Assembly: GCF_020360975.1 (NCBI RefSeq)
Contig: NW_025408671.1
Location: 2,418,001-2,482,000, forward strand
Reading direction: 5' to 3'
Source: Hirsutella rhossiliensis
Taxonomy: Eukaryota > Ascomycota > Sordariomycetes > Hypocreales > Ophiocordycipitaceae
Length of the DNA stretch: 64,000 bases
Position 1 is the first letter of the stretch. The number at the start of each line of letters is the position of its first letter. Below, piece after piece: positions 1-12,541 of the stretch. The notes under the pieces were generated by a model. That model was given only the letters and a program-made list of their open reading frames with translations, did not search any database and had not been told where the DNA came from. Both the position numbers and the translations under genes were made by a program.

Positions 1-102
1 CTCAGCGTGAGAAACCCTCCAATCTACGGCTCGACGCGACCTACTCGGGCTTTTCGACGGGCCGCAACTCGCATCGTGGCTGCCGGATTGGAGACAGACG
101 GC

Positions 103-1556
103 ATGGATCGCGCCAGGAGGGCCTTGGCACGCACGCCGCCCGCCAGCATCGCCGAATACGAACCCCTTACCGGCGCCGATGACGCCGAGTCCCCAGCGCT
201 CGAGCGCTCCGCCGTCCTCGACCATGATGCCGACGCCGGCTTCTCGTGGTTTGAATACGCCATCTTTGCCTTTCTCGGCGTGGCCATGCTCTGGGCCTGG
301 TACGCGCACCCCCCCCCCCATCTTCCTCTCTGCCCCTTCATCCGCTGACGGCGTCTTTACTCGCCCCCAGGAACATGTTCCTCGCCGCGGCGCCCTACTT
401 CGCCTCTCGCTTCGCCGCAGATCCGTGGATCTCGGCAAACTTCCAATCCGCCATCCTCACCGTCTCCACCCTCACCAACCTCGGCACCCTCGTCGTCCTC
501 ACCTCCATGCAGCGCTCCGCCTCGTACCCCTTCCGCATCAACCTCGCTCTCGTCATCAACAGCCTCGTCTTCGCCCTCCTCACCTGCTCCACCGCCCTCT
601 TCCTTGACGCCGCGCCGGGCCTCTACCTCGCCTTTCTGCTCGCCATGGTTGCCCTGACCTCGTGGGCCACGGGTCTGATACAGAACGGCGCCTTTGCCTT
701 CGCCGCTAGCTTCGCACAGCCCGAGTACACGCAGGCCCTAATGGCGGGTCAGGGCGTTGCTGGCGTCCTGCCCGCCGTCGCCCAGGTCGCCACCGTCCTC
801 CTCTTCCCGCCCCACGATGACCCCTCCTCCCGAGTCGACGGCCCCGCCGGCCAGGGCGAGACGTCGGCCTTTGTCTACTTCCTCACCGCCGTGGCCATCT
901 CCGTCGCCGCCGTCGCCGCCCTCATACCCCTCGTTCGGAGGTACCACTGCATCGTGGAGAATCGCGTGCCCGAGGGCATGACGGCGTCCATGGCGAGCGT
1001 CCACGACGCCGAACGCGCCACCCGCAAGGTCAGCTCGCTGTGGTGCCTCTTTGCCAAGCTCCGTTGGCTCGCCCTCGGCGTTGCCCTCACCTTTACCGTC
1101 ACCATGTTCTTCCCCGTCTTCACCGCCAAGATTGTCTCGGTGCAGCAGGATGCCGGCTCTCTCTTCCGCCCCGCTGCCTTCATCCCGCTCGGTTTTCTCT
1201 TCTGGAACCTCGGCGATCTCGGCGGCAGGGTCGCCACTGCCTTGCCCTTCTCCCTCAGGCACAGGCCCGCCGTGCTCTTCCTGCTTTCCATTGTCCGCAT
1301 CGCCCAGCTCCCGCTTTACTTTCTTTGCAACATTGGCGGCCGCGGCGCCGCCGTCTCGAGCGACTTCTTCTACTTATTCGTTGTCCAACTGCTGTTCGGA
1401 CTATCCAATGGCTGGCTGGGCTCTAGCTTCATGATGGCCTCTGGCGAGTGGGTGGACCCGGGCGAGCGCGAGGCCACTGGTGGCTTCATGGGCCTATTCC
1501 TGGTTATAGGCCTCACTGTGGGTAGCCTGCTGAGCTTCACCGTGTCAGACATATAG
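103..1556 (+). CDS. Equilibrative nucleoside transporter (ENT/SLC29, Fun26-like)
   Basis: My model joins 103..299 and 371..1556 (71-bp intron with GT at 300 and AG at 370) and gives 460 residues. The join recreates the ENT signature LWAWNMFLAAAPYF at about residues 63-76. The rest is strongly hydrophobic with about ten to eleven membrane segments and a central hydrophilic loop. The C-terminal part contains the family-typical stretch WVDPGEREATGGFMGLFLV. ENT proteins move nucleosides or nucleobases; the yeast relative Fun26 acts in the vacuolar membrane, so an intracellular membrane location is likely (inference). An in-frame ATG at 7 exists, but the start at 103 gives the usual short acidic N-tail. 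It converges on the IPK1 gene, with 394 bp between their stops. Confidence 0.9.
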
Positions 1557-1950
1557 ATCGCGCCCATTTGCTAGTGTACGCATGCACGTCTTGGCGTTGG
1601 GGCTTATGATATCTTGGTTATAGAAAGCGGTCGTTCAATGGGCCGAAGAAATGGTTGGCATTCAATAGACGAGGGCGTTTACAGACGCACTTTCGAGAAG
1701 TAGTAAACATAATTTCATTGCATGACGAGCGCCGTTTTGTTGTATGGTGCTGTCGGCCACTTCCTAAATGTCCCCTTTGCACCGCTCGTCCCACCAACGC
1801 CAGTGTTGCATGACCAAGAGACGCCAGTGTACTCCGGGTTCATGTCTCTGTAAAGTATGCCACGCCCCCATTATCCCGACAGTATTCTCAAGTACTCGAA
1901 GCCAGAGAAACAAAACACAGTTGGGGTAGATGGAACCACACAAGAGCGGA

Positions 1951-3504
1951 CTACCCCGGAGACAAGCTCAAACGCTCACGAAGGGCCGCAGCCAGGTCGC
2001 TCATCGGCGTAGTCTTGAAGCGATCCAGGCGCTTCTGCAAGGCGACCACGTCTGCTTTGTGGCTGAACGGCACCTCCCCCCCGGCCGCCTCTGCGCCACT
2101 TGTGTCTCCGACTTTCACTGTAGCCTCATCTCTGTCCTGGACATCGAGCACGTTCGGCTGGCTGCCGTGGGACCCCGGCGAAAACTCTAACACGCAGAAT
2201 GTCGGCGGATAGTAGTACGAGCCATTGCACAGGATCCGTTCGGCTGTGTAAAAGCCGCCATCAATGAGCTCTTGCTCGGCGCGACGCCAGCTGTCGAACT
2301 TGACTAGCGGGTCTTTCCAGTCAAAGTCACCCATGCGGATCTTGACGGATTGCCGGCGACGGTGGATCTGGGCAAAGCACGTACAGTCGCGCAGCGTCAT
2401 GGCAATGAGGAAGGGGTCGGTCGGCTCAGCGTACAGCGGGCCGAGCTTGTCGAGGAGATCTTGCTGGGTCTTCAAGTCGCGGATGGAAGGGTGATTCACA
2501 ATGGTCCCAAGGACCTGTCGAAAGTGGTCGCTTCTGCCGTCGCGGGCCAAGTGCGGAGCGATCCGAAACGGCGAGCTTACCTGGGCAGGAGCATCTTTGT
2601 TGACGAGGGACAATGGGCAGGGCTTGTGCTCGGGAAGCATGCGATCTCCAGACGGGTCCCTGATGAGATTGCGCAGCTCTGTGGCGCACTGTCTACATCG
2701 AACGGAGGCCTTGGGAGCGCTGGGGGACTGCGAGAGCCACTTGGGCTTGAACTCAATGAGAACGCATTCGGCCGGGTCTGGTCTCAAGTAAGCATCGGGG
2801 GGGCGGACCCGTGTCGGCTAAACAAGCTCACCCTGTGGTCGCATGTCTTGGACGAGGAAGCCCCAGTCGGTCTGGCCGATGAGGGAGCCTCTGAATTTTT
2901 TCTTGCGGGTGGAGTCGATGTCTTGCAGCAGCCTGTTGAGCATGTCGACGATGCCCGACTTGTGGAGGATGACGAGCTCCTGCTGGACGGCATATTCGCC
3001 CAGGCGAGGCTTGATGGAGGTCTGGTAGAACCTTTGCTGGGCGAGATAGTTGTAGGTGGGCGCGTGGTTGCGGGAGGGCACCTTGGCAACCCTCAGTAGC
3101 AGGCCTGAGGGAGGAGGGTTCAGAGGAGCAGCGGGCTGGCGCACAGACGGGAGGGACAAACCGTTCAAGTCGGAAGCGGCGGCGGCGCCGTCGAGTTGGA
3201 AGACGGCGTTGGCGGCGCCCTCGCCAATGAGCCTGAGGGGCCTGGTGCCCTTGGGCAGTCTCCGGAGGCGGGACTGCTGGCGAGGCTGGAGGCCGAGATC
3301 GGGGTTGGAGGCCTTGAGAAGGGCCATGTCTTGGGGCGATATCCATGAGTCATCATCGTCCAAGTCGCCGGTGAGGGAGCACTGGTAAGACGTCGAGCTC
3401 TGACCGGGGTCTGAGGCGTCGTCGAAGCAGGCGTCGTCGGCGGAGTCGCCTTGGTTGGATGCCGAGTCTTGAGCGCATTGGGGTGGCACGACTTGCAGCG
3501 TCAT
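1951..3504 (-). CDS. IPK1: Inositol-pentakisphosphate 2-kinase
   Basis: The model is complement(1951..2777, 2832..3504), with a 54-bp intron, giving 499 residues. The N-lobe glycine-rich loop GEGAANAVF starts at residue 94, followed by the LLLRVAKV strand. The C-lobe shows IEFKPKWL (about residues 232-239) and a downstream RCRQCA motif, both typical of the family. IPK1 phosphorylates inositol pentakisphosphate at the 2-position to make phytate (InsP6), used in mRNA export and inositol pyrophosphate signalling. The acceptor at 2779-2778 was chosen because it alone keeps the frame into DPAECVLIEF. A polar tail follows the kinase fold. The start at 3504 is the first ATG of the frame and could be shorter. 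Confidence 0.88.
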
Positions 3505-6493
3505 GATTGGACCCTGCAGGCTGTTGCAAGGAACTGCGAGGGTGGGAGGGCGGCTGCAAGGCGGGTTTTATGGCGAGGGAACACAGCAGCAATGCCGCAC
3601 ATCCAGGGCCGCCTAGAAAGGGGGTCCTGCTGAAACGGCGGGAGCGACGACGGGAGAGGAAATTGTCGTCACCCAGCGCTATGTGGGCGCTGTCGGCGAC
3701 GAAAGAGTGGTTGTGCGAGATGGAGAGAGGGGGAAGAGAGGAGAGGAGGGAAGAAGTTGGATAAAGGGAGGAAGGAGAGAACAGGGCGGCGCTTGCTTTG
3801 CGGGTGGTTGAAACGATTTAAGGAAGGACGGACGCGAGTGAGTCTCAAAGTACCTTGCACGACGACGGAAATGGCTTACCTTCTCACCACGGGTCCCTTG
3901 CCCCTTTTCTTGCCCTCTCGCAAGCCCTTATCGCCCCTCTTTGCTCTCCCGAGCTGACCGCTCTTGACGATGTTGATTATTTTCCCGCCCGGCATCGATT
4001 GTTTTCTTTTTTTCTTCAAGGAGAATAATGGCCTACGCTCTGACGGTGTTTCGAATTACCGGGCGGTAGGAATGGCATCTATGTACCTGCCTGCTGTCTA
4101 TCTTGTGACTGTGAATTGTGCTGCATGGGTTTCGCCTCGAAAGCGAGAGTGGATGACCACACACTCTCATAACGATGGTCCTCGTAGCCAAGCCTGCTCC
4201 CTTTACTCGGTTTATTATCGGCGGGAGTAACGGACGCGGTATGCGAGTCACAATGATTATCGTGTCAGTGGAGACGGGCCGGAGACCGTGGGAAACAGCC
4301 CGGAATCAGGGTCCAACCTCGTTAGTGTACACGGAGTACTGTGCGGACTATCAAGGTGCCTTTCCTCATCATGGGTGGATACGCCTGTGCATTCCTGGCT
4401 CCGAGTGAGGCGTGCAAGGTGTGCTTGAACTGAGTGCAACGTCTGTACAACAAGGCCTCATCGGTGTTTCAGTCTCGGGGAAGAGGGCCGCCCGGTGAAG
4501 GCTTGTCGTGGTTCAGCACTTTGCATGCAGTAACGAAGCCCTCCATCGCCTTGCCGTGGATCATGACGCCACGGGCATGTATGTCCAGATATCCAGATAT
4601 CCAGATACCTTTGTTTGACCAGAGAAGCCGTGCAATAGCCAGGTATAGATGGTCCTGTGCCTACCGGGCTACAGTACTTGTAACCCATGTGCAGCCATTT
4701 CCGCATGTCAGTATAACTAAGCAACGTACGTCTGTGCAGGTTGCAGGCTGCAGATTACAGATGGCCCGTCACGCATCTGGTCCGTACCCGTAAGGGTTAC
4801 ATGATCTATTACCTTCTCGGCAGCGTAGCAGACGCGGACCGTGTATCCGGGTCGTCCGTCGTGCTTGTCCCCGTATCGTAGTGGATCCGGGATAAAGAGC
4901 CTCGCATCATCCGCAGGAACGAGCAGACACGATTGTCGAATCGGGGCAACCGTTGAGCCTTGTCTTGTTGTTGCTTCCGCGCGACAACAGGGGCCTCGAC
5001 CTTGGCCGAGGCACCGGTCTAAAGCATAACTCCACTTTTCCCTCTGCTCTTCTCATTCTGGAAAGCAATCTCGGGGAACTGCATATACATACATACGGCA
5101 TGCCCTAGAATAGACGAGTTGGAGCTGAATAAACTGGTGCGTCAAGGGGGCGGGCAGTGACCAAATGAATGCCCTGGCGGGCGCGAGCGAGTCGGCATCG
5201 TGAACCAACGCTGGACGGCGTTTTGGCAATGCATGGACCTGATGTTGTTGACGGTCGGTTTGTTGATTCGGAGGCGGACTGATGATTGTTTACTTGTGCT
5301 ATCCGCGTGCGTGGCACAAGGATGGCCCCTTGTCTGCATAACGGGCGCTACTGGAAAGGGCGGAAAGCATCGAGTCGACCTATTTGCGAAGTTGATGAGC
5401 AAAGATGCAATTTGGAAGTATCATTACGGCTTTGCAGGCGTCACGCGAGCAAGCTCTTGGCGCATCCGCCTCGGCCTGTCCCTCTCATGACCATCACCTG
5501 GCCGCATGACCCTCGTTGTTGCTGCTGGTGACTTTCGCGGGCCTTTGGTGAAAGGATCCTGCCGGTGATGGGCCCTGCTCTCGTCGTCTAGGTGCTGTGC
5601 CACCAGCGCTCTTGTCCAAGACAGAGCAATAATTACGGGCTGTTCCTTGTAGGAGACTAGAGTGGTGGCGGCATCTCGGAGAGGGTGGAGGCGAATGCAA
5701 GGGCTTCCGATCCCCGCGTCTCTCGGGGTTGTCTCTCTACTGGGCAGGTTGGAAGACTTTAGTTCATACAGCAAAGACAAGCCGGCGGTTGTTTGTTTAT
5801 AACATGCATAACGGTATCCAAGCAGTCTCTTGTGGAACTGGTTGCTCCCGTGAGTGCGTCATCACCAGGTGCGTGCACCTGAAGGGCCCTGCTGATGTTA
5901 GTGCTGCACAGCGGCCAGGTACCGCCATCACCAACGCCCACGGGTACCCGACTCGTACAGACAGCGGAAGGGCACGAAAAAGGCCGAGAGAGGATGTGCT
6001 CCGATGATGGCAGATTTTGCCGCAAGGATTTCTAGCATCTACAGTCCTTTCTATACTATACGACTGACCCAGGAGATCAGAAAAGGAGGAACAGATGGAC
6101 GTAACTATTAGGTAGTAGAGCTCGGCTACCCTACCTGAGTTACAGTGGGCTATCGCACTCAACAGCGCTGCAGGTACCTGAGAGGTACGGGCAGTAGCGT
6201 CATAGCCTCCTCCCTTGCCACTGACCGGACAAGGGCCAAAAAAAAAACTCGTCGCACATCCACCGCCGCCTGTTAGACCTTGATAAACACGCCCATCTCG
6301 AGTCCGACAATCCCGCCTCGCCTCCCTTCGCCCCTCTCGAGGCCAAGCAACAGTCGAGCTTCTCTCTGCCTCGAATCACTCGTCTTCTCCGTCGTCGACA
6401 GTCCACCATCTCTCCCACCTCGGCGCTCTCCTGGGCCTCCCCCATGGGCCCTCGTCCGACCCATGGTCTCGAGACTGTAGCCGCCATCTCACC
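3505..6493. other. Intergenic, no gene recognised
   Basis: About 3 kb between the divergent IPK1 and MDM34 starts. Every reading frame here is short and of non-protein-like composition. A three-copy 8-bp repeat (CCAGATAT) lies at about 4584-4607. Both promoters must lie in this interval. I see no tRNA, transposon ends or conserved domain. Confidence 0.6.
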
Positions 6494-8603
6494 ATGGCCT
6501 TCCACTTCAACTGGTCGCCCTTAACGGCCGACGCCGACTTCTACCGCCGCGCCCGCGATCTCCTGACAAAGGCGCTCAACAAGTCGCCCAAGCCGCCCAT
6601 CATCGTCGATGACATCCTCGTCAGCGAGCTCAACCTCGGCACCGTGCCCCCCGACCTGGAGATTCTCGAGATCGGAGACTTGGCCGAGGATAGATTCCGG
6701 GGCATCTTCAAGATGTGCTACTCTGGCGACGCCTACCTGACCCTCAAGACGCGAGTTCAGGTACGTTGGCCGTTTTTTCTCCTTTGCCCGAGCACTGGTC
6801 GGCTTTTCGCGACGAGCTCCGAATTTGCCCGATCGTCAGCATGCCCGCATTGGCCCTCGGCCCGTCCACCGAGCCAGACGAAATCCGGCTGCGCACTCTC
6901 TCGACGAATATTCTACTCGACTGTCTCAACCCAGTGCGCCGCGGCAGCCTGCCTCACCTCCTAGGTGGCCTCGCGGCCACGTCGGAACCAAGCGGCTCCC
7001 GCGTCCGCCCGAGTCCGGCGCCTGCGTCACACGCTCTGCCGCGCCGCGCACCGGAAGCCAACCACATTGCAAAACAATCCTGCCTTGTTCCATGGCCATT
7101 GTCATGCGGCCAAGTCCCTTGTTTTTTCTTTTCCTTGGCAGGATTTCGCGTCTCGGGAAATCGCGTTTTTTTTTGACAGGGTTATAAGTGGTCCGGCGTA
7201 GAGCCAAACTAACGTGGGTCTCGAATCAACAGGCAAATCCCCTGAACACCTATCTCTACTCCAAGCCGTCCTTTACCTCTCCGCAACCGCTGGCAGCTGC
7301 CTCGGGCCTCACCATCCCGCTGTCCATCACCCTGTCAGAGATCAAGCTGTCCGCCTTCATCATCCTGGTCTTCTCTAAGCAGAAAGGCCTCACCCTCGTC
7401 TTTCGAAATGATCCTCTCGAGTCCCTCAAGGTCTCGTCCACCTTTGACTCAATTCAGTTTGTCCGCGACTACCTGCAGAGAACCATCGAGCAACAGCTGC
7501 GGAACTTGATGATGGAGGAACTGCCTGCCATCATCCACCGACTGTCACTCCAGCTCTGGTGTCCCGACCAAGCCAACAGGGGCACTCAGACGCCCCAGGA
7601 CGATTTCCACGAGCAGGGCGCCGATCCCTTTGCGAGCCCTCCTCTCGATCCCGTCGATGCCCACGGCAACTTGCTGGACCCCAACGCGGTGTCCGAACTC
7701 ACCCTCAACGGAGGCGGCGAGGTGCAGTCGCTCTTTTCTCAAAAAAACCTACTGCGCCTTGCCGCCTTGACCGACTGTCACCGCACCATTTCGCTCTTCA
7801 CCCCCGGCATCCGAGATGTCGTGTTTCGCGCCTGGTCTGGATACGGAGACCGCTCAGAATCTGCAACCCCGCCTCTCGCCACTCCCTGTCTTACGAGAAC
7901 CTACTCATTCCCTTCCGGAGGCTGCACCACCTACACCTTTTCCGACTCGGGCAGCACGGCACACGATCATGTTCCATCCAGGGCCTCGGTGGTAAGCCTC
8001 GGTTCTGCAACCGCGGGTCTATTGTACGGACCCAGCCATCGCGCTCGACCCGGTCGCAAGAAGAAGAATCGCGTCGTCAATCTGAGGCGCTCCAAATCAG
8101 AAACGGGCTCCATTGATGACTCATCGGAAGCCTGTTCAGATACCGCCTCGGTAAACGTCCCATTTACCGAACCTGTTCCTGAGGAGATCGAGTCGCAAGC
8201 AGACGAGCTCTCCAATACTCCTTTCGGCGGGAGCCGCTATGTTCCCGCACACGAGGACGTGTCGCCGATACGCCCAACTCTCTCGTCTCAGCTATACGAG
8301 AAGAATGATGAGTATACGGCTTCTCCCAGAACCTACGAGGTTGCAGGCGAGCTCCCGGCCCCGTCTTTCCAGTCCGTTTTGGAAAAGACCGCCCTAGGTT
8401 CCAAGGAGTGGGCTGCCCCGATCCGTCATGGGCGATGCGGCGGCTCCGACACGTCGTCTGTGATTCTCGAGCAGGCGTGGATCATGAAGATGGCCGGCGA
8501 AATCGCGCGCCGCGTCTACGATGAAAAGAACCGTCGACGTTCGAGCATGTGGGACGAGCCCGAACACCCCCCGCCTCCGGCCTACGAAGCCACCGCCCTC
8601 TGA
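6494..8603 (+). CDS. MDM34: MDM34, ERMES complex subunit
   Basis: Exons 6494..6760 and 7233..8603 give 545 residues. The N-terminus ([10 protein letters not shown]..., [20 protein letters not shown]) and the exon junction [17 protein letters not shown] match the MDM34 SMP lipid-binding domain, which covers roughly residues 1-200. MDM34 sits in the mitochondrial outer membrane, where ERMES bridges to the ER with MDM10, MDM12 and MMM1 and moves phospholipids. The middle has a basic patch ([18 protein letters not shown]) and low-complexity acidic/Ser regions. The extreme C-terminus carries PPAY (residues 537-540), a PPxY motif of the type used by Rsp5/Nedd4 ubiquitin ligases on yeast Mdm34. The single intron is 472 bp, long for this genome, with a good branch point (CTAAC at 7208-7212). 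Confidence 0.93.
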
Positions 8604-9865
8604 GCTTGCGTGCAGATCCGAGAGGTCTGTATATATGTCTGGCGACCAGACACCCTCTCGTTCGCTTCTCTCCGCTGGCCAACCCTGTTCCGTGGGCGTT
8701 GATGCGTCCGTCCTGGGGAGACCCATGTATTGGTAATGTGTACAATTCCCGAAGCACCGCGCCCTGGGTCTGTTTCTTCTCTCTTCGCCCCCCTTCCCAT
8801 AGCGGAATGATCCTCGCGTTGGGCCCTTGTCTTACAATCGCTCTTTATCGACCAAGAGGAGGCGTGACCGCCTCATGACGTCGTCTGTTTAACACATTTG
8901 CCCTCCTTTCTCCCCCCTTTTTTTGGATCATGATTCCATCACTTCTTTGCCTCTGTTCATTTTTGCTCTGATGGCTCGCTTGAGCTTTTCCTCGTCCGTT
9001 TCAACGAGGACGACGATGGCGCGCGTGTACTGACTGGTGGGATACCTGAATGGGATTCGACCATGGGGGGGAAAAGCGTCTGCACGGAAGGGAGAAGCAG
9101 GGCGCGTGTACGATTTGATGGGCGCCGTTTCTGGGCGTCTTGGAGTGCTTTGGCGATTGTGCGCAGGAGTGCGGCCCGGGGACGCAAGGGCTGGGCTGCG
9201 GCGTGGTCATGCTATCGAGTTAGACGCTACTCCAATCTTGACGCCTGTCGAAAACCATGCAGGCGACTCTTGCCGTGCTTCTAGTTGGATTGCTTTGGAT
9301 AATCTGTGATGTGTCCTGGAGCTACAGCCTCGGTCCGTCGGATTATTGGGCCTATTCTAATCAAAACCCCCAACACGGTCCCAATTCCTCCAACCATGGC
9401 CGGCTCTGGTGCCATCTTCACCGGCACGCCAAAAAGCGTCTTGTGGCATCTGGCTGTGCGGCCAGTCGCTACTGAGACTCAGATGCCTGGCCACCGGACA
9501 TGCTTCTTCCTTTTGTGAAAGACGAGGGGGCGAGGTGAGTATCAGCCGACTGTGACGCGTCTGTTATGCGCATGTCGCTCGCTGCGCTGGGCATTCCGTT
9601 CCCCGTCATGAGGCGCCTCTAGAGAATCGTCATGAGATTGCGGAACAAGGTGGCGCCGGCGGAAGGAGCCGGCAAGGTTGAGGCCTGCTGGGACTAGCTG
9701 CTCCGAGATTGGAGCGTCGCGTCAGATCCCTTTGACCTGCGTTTCCTCCTGTCCCCATGCTTCAGACGTGTTCGTCCTCCAAGCGCGCCATGCTCCCGCC
9801 TCGAACCCGGTCTGCGACTAGTAGACACCCTTGGCCTTGCGCGACGGCTTGCGCTTCCGTGCTCT
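8604..9865. other. Intergenic between convergent MDM34 and YAF9
   Basis: About 1.26 kb of 3' flanking sequence for two convergent genes. Only short frames of biased composition are present. No RNA gene or repeat was recognised. Confidence 0.6.
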
Positions 9866-10754
9866 CTAAGCAGGTCGCGCAGCCGCGGCGGCGGCCTGGT
9901 TCTCCGCCTTGAGCTTGCCAAGGAGCTCCTCCTTGGCCTTCAGGTCGGCCATAAGCTGCGTTGTCATGTCCTCCGTCTTGGACTGGGCCTCCTTGAGCTT
10001 CTTGATCTCGGCCGACTCCGTCTCGCGGCTAAAGGGCTGACCGGGCCGGTTGTGGTTGGGGATCATGGCGGAGCGCTCCCAGACGTCGCCGCAGTCGGGG
10101 GCGGGCAGCGGCGGGGGCGCCCTGTTCTTGCCCTTGCCCTTGCCGGCGCCGGCCGAGGGCTTCCAGCCACGGGGCACGGCGCCGGCGGTGAGGAGCTGGT
10201 AGAAGGCCTCGTAGGGCTCGTTGAAGAGCTGCTCCTCGTAGCTCCAGGCGCGCACCTCGCCGTTTTGCGTCAGCATGACCTGCTTCTCTTCCTCGGTGCG
10301 GCCGTACGGGTGGAGGCGCAGGTAGTGGTAGAGCGTCTGCGGTTTCTCGCCCGACTCGTTGACGTAGTAGAGCTTGATGGTTATGTCGAATTCGCCCCAG
10401 CCCGTCTCGTTGACGACGAAGGGTTTCCCGGGTTCGCCCTCGACCACTACAGGACAGCGAGTTCAGCCCTGGGGACTCTGGGGAGGTAGAAAAGGAATGT
10501 GGGGGGCGACACGTACTGCGCACATAATTAGGGATGGACTCGTGAAGCTTAAACTGCACGCGACGCACCCAGTAGGTGATGTCTGTGTCCTCGAGACCCT
10601 TGACAAAGACCTGCCACGAATGCGTGTGGTTATCGGGCATGCCGGGCGGCTTTGGGTTGGAGTCGGAGAAGGGGACGGCGGTGCTGCCGACGACAAAGGG
10701 CCGGCGGATCTGCGTCAGCTTGACGCGCTTGCCCAGGTGATTCGAGGGTGCCAT
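9866..10754 (-). CDS. YAF9: YEATS-domain chromatin reader Yaf9
   Basis: The model is complement(9866..10446, 10517..10754), with a 70-bp intron and 272 residues. The YEATS domain covers about residues 8-160: IRRPFVVGSTA, the HTHSWQVFVKG strand, YWVRRVQFKLHESIPN, and TGWGEFDI, all hallmark segments. The intron splits an ATG codon (VR-M-VEGEPG). The C-terminal 45 residues are a charged coiled coil (IKKLKEAQSKTEDM...), as in yeast Yaf9. Yaf9 binds acylated histone H3 tails and is a shared subunit of the SWR1 remodeller and the NuA4 acetyltransferase. The start at 10754 is preferred over an upstream in-frame ATG because the conserved sequence begins just after it. A Gly/Lys/Pro-rich linker lies between YEATS and coiled coil. 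Confidence 0.92.
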
Positions 10755-11466
10755 GACTACTGGGGTCCGGGCGTCCAGGGGGAGACTCGATGGCGAGCTG
10801 GTTCTGGAGTGCAAGAGCGCGCGGGCTGAGGCGCCGGGAAAGGCGAAACTGCGATGGCCAGGCGAGGAGAGAGAATGAATGAGGGGACAAGGCGTTGGGG
10901 TAGGTTTCTGTCAGCCTTGCAGGCGCGATGCGGCGCTAATCTCTAGGGGGACTAGGCCGGCAGGTACCTGGAAGTCGATGCCTGGGCTCTACGTCACTGA
11001 AGTCGGACTGCTGAAGGTAAGGTACTGTACCTACACTATGCGGCGATGCCTGTCTGCGCACACATGCAAACTCAACGCCTTCAAGCTTATCATCAGATTC
11101 TCAAGACGAGCAATTGATTCCAGCTTCACCTCTACTTCTCGCTGATTCAATACCTCAAGTTTTGTGACGGTTGCCGTCGAAGCCCTGCGCGTGCTAGCGC
11201 CGCCCGACATTGTACTGTACCACCACCACCATAGACGACGTACGGGTGATATCATGACTTTTTTCCTTTCCCTTCGCTTGTTCAACAACCGCACGACGCC
11301 GCCAACTCACGCCAAACCCCCAATCGACCCCAGCTCGTGAGATTACCTGCTCTCCTTTGCAGCCTCTTGACCTCTAGCCACTGCCCGCCCCTGCTGGTCT
11401 GGATCCGCAACGTCAACAAGTCGTCGCAGCAAAGCCCCCGAGGACGTCGCCCTCTCACCTCGGGCC
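10755..11466. promoter_or_regulatory. Divergent promoter region YAF9/COQ11
   Basis: 712 bp between two outward-facing starts. It must contain both promoters. A CT-rich strand precedes the COQ11 ATG. No individual binding site was identified with confidence. Confidence 0.5.
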
Positions 11467-12422
11467 ATGTCGGCGGCCAAGCGACTGGTCGTCTGCGGCG
11501 GCAGCGGCTTCCTGGGCTCTCGAATCTGCAAATACGCCGTTGCCCGAGGCTGGGACGTCACTTCCATCAGGTAGGTGGTATGAGCAGAAAAATCTCTCTC
11601 TTCTCATATGCCGATCGGCCCCTTTATGCTCACTGCCGCTCCCTCCTATGAAACAGCCGCTCGGGACAGCCGAAATGGGACGCCATCACGTCCTCTCCCG
11701 ACCCCCCGTCCTGGTCCCATAAAGTCTCTTGGGAAAGCGCCGACGTCCTCCGCCCGGCCACGTACGTGCCCCTGCTCAAGCAGGCCAGCTACGTCGTCCA
11801 TAGCATGGGCATCCTGCTCGAGGCCGACTACAAGGGACTTGTCTCCGGAAAGGAATCGCCCGTCACGGGCCTGCGCAAAATGTTCGCCTCATCGACGGGC
11901 AGGGGTGTCAACCCACTCGACAAGAAGACGGGCGAGGACATCAAGCCCTCGGACCCCAGGCAGCAGTTTTCCTACGAGGTCATGAATCGCGATAGCGCCG
12001 TCGCCCTCGCCAAGCACGCTGCCGAGGAGAGGATCAACGCCTTTTGCTACATCTCTGCCTGCGGCGGTGCCCCCATCATGCCTCCCCGGTACATCTCGAC
12101 CAAGAGGGAGGCCGAGAGCGCCATCGCCACCAACTTCCCCCAAATGCGCGCCATCTTCTTCCGACCGCCCTTTATGTACGATGCCTCGCGCAAGGTCACC
12201 ATGGGAATGGCCGCCATGGTTGGCGCGGGCACCATATTTAACAACCTGACGGGCAAGTATCTCAACGACTTCATGGGCGCCGCGGGAACGAAGCCTCTCA
12301 AGGTGGAGCAGGTGGCAGAGGCAGTGGTTGAGGCACTGAGTGATGAGACGGTCCAAGGCCCCGTCGAGGTTGCTCAGATTGAAGATCTAGCTACTAAGGC
12401 ATGGCGGAAAACCATGTTGTGA
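11467..12422 (+). CDS. COQ11: Coq11/YLR290C-like NAD(P)-binding mitochondrial protein
   Basis: Exons 11467..11570 and 11657..12422 (86-bp intron) give 289 residues. The N-terminus has a Rossmann fingerprint, VVCGGSGFLGSRI (GGSGFLG at residues 11-17). Splicing continues into SRSGQPKWD and then SYVVHSMGILLEADYK, typical of the atypical short-chain dehydrogenase/NDUFA9-like family that includes yeast YLR290C. That protein (Coq11) associates with the coenzyme Q synthome on the mitochondrial inner membrane. An alternative label used for such proteins is MIOREX complex component. No classical YxxxK pair stands out, which fits the atypical SDR class. It converges on SYF2 with 119 bp between stops. 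Confidence 0.85.
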
Positions 12423-12541
12423 TGATAAACTCCACAAGAAAATGCGGGAAAAAGCACGCTCAACTGTACAGATCGCAAGTCTGCCCACCCGATATAAACC
12501 CGAAGTCTTCGTACCCGATATAAGCCTCGACAACTGCCCTC

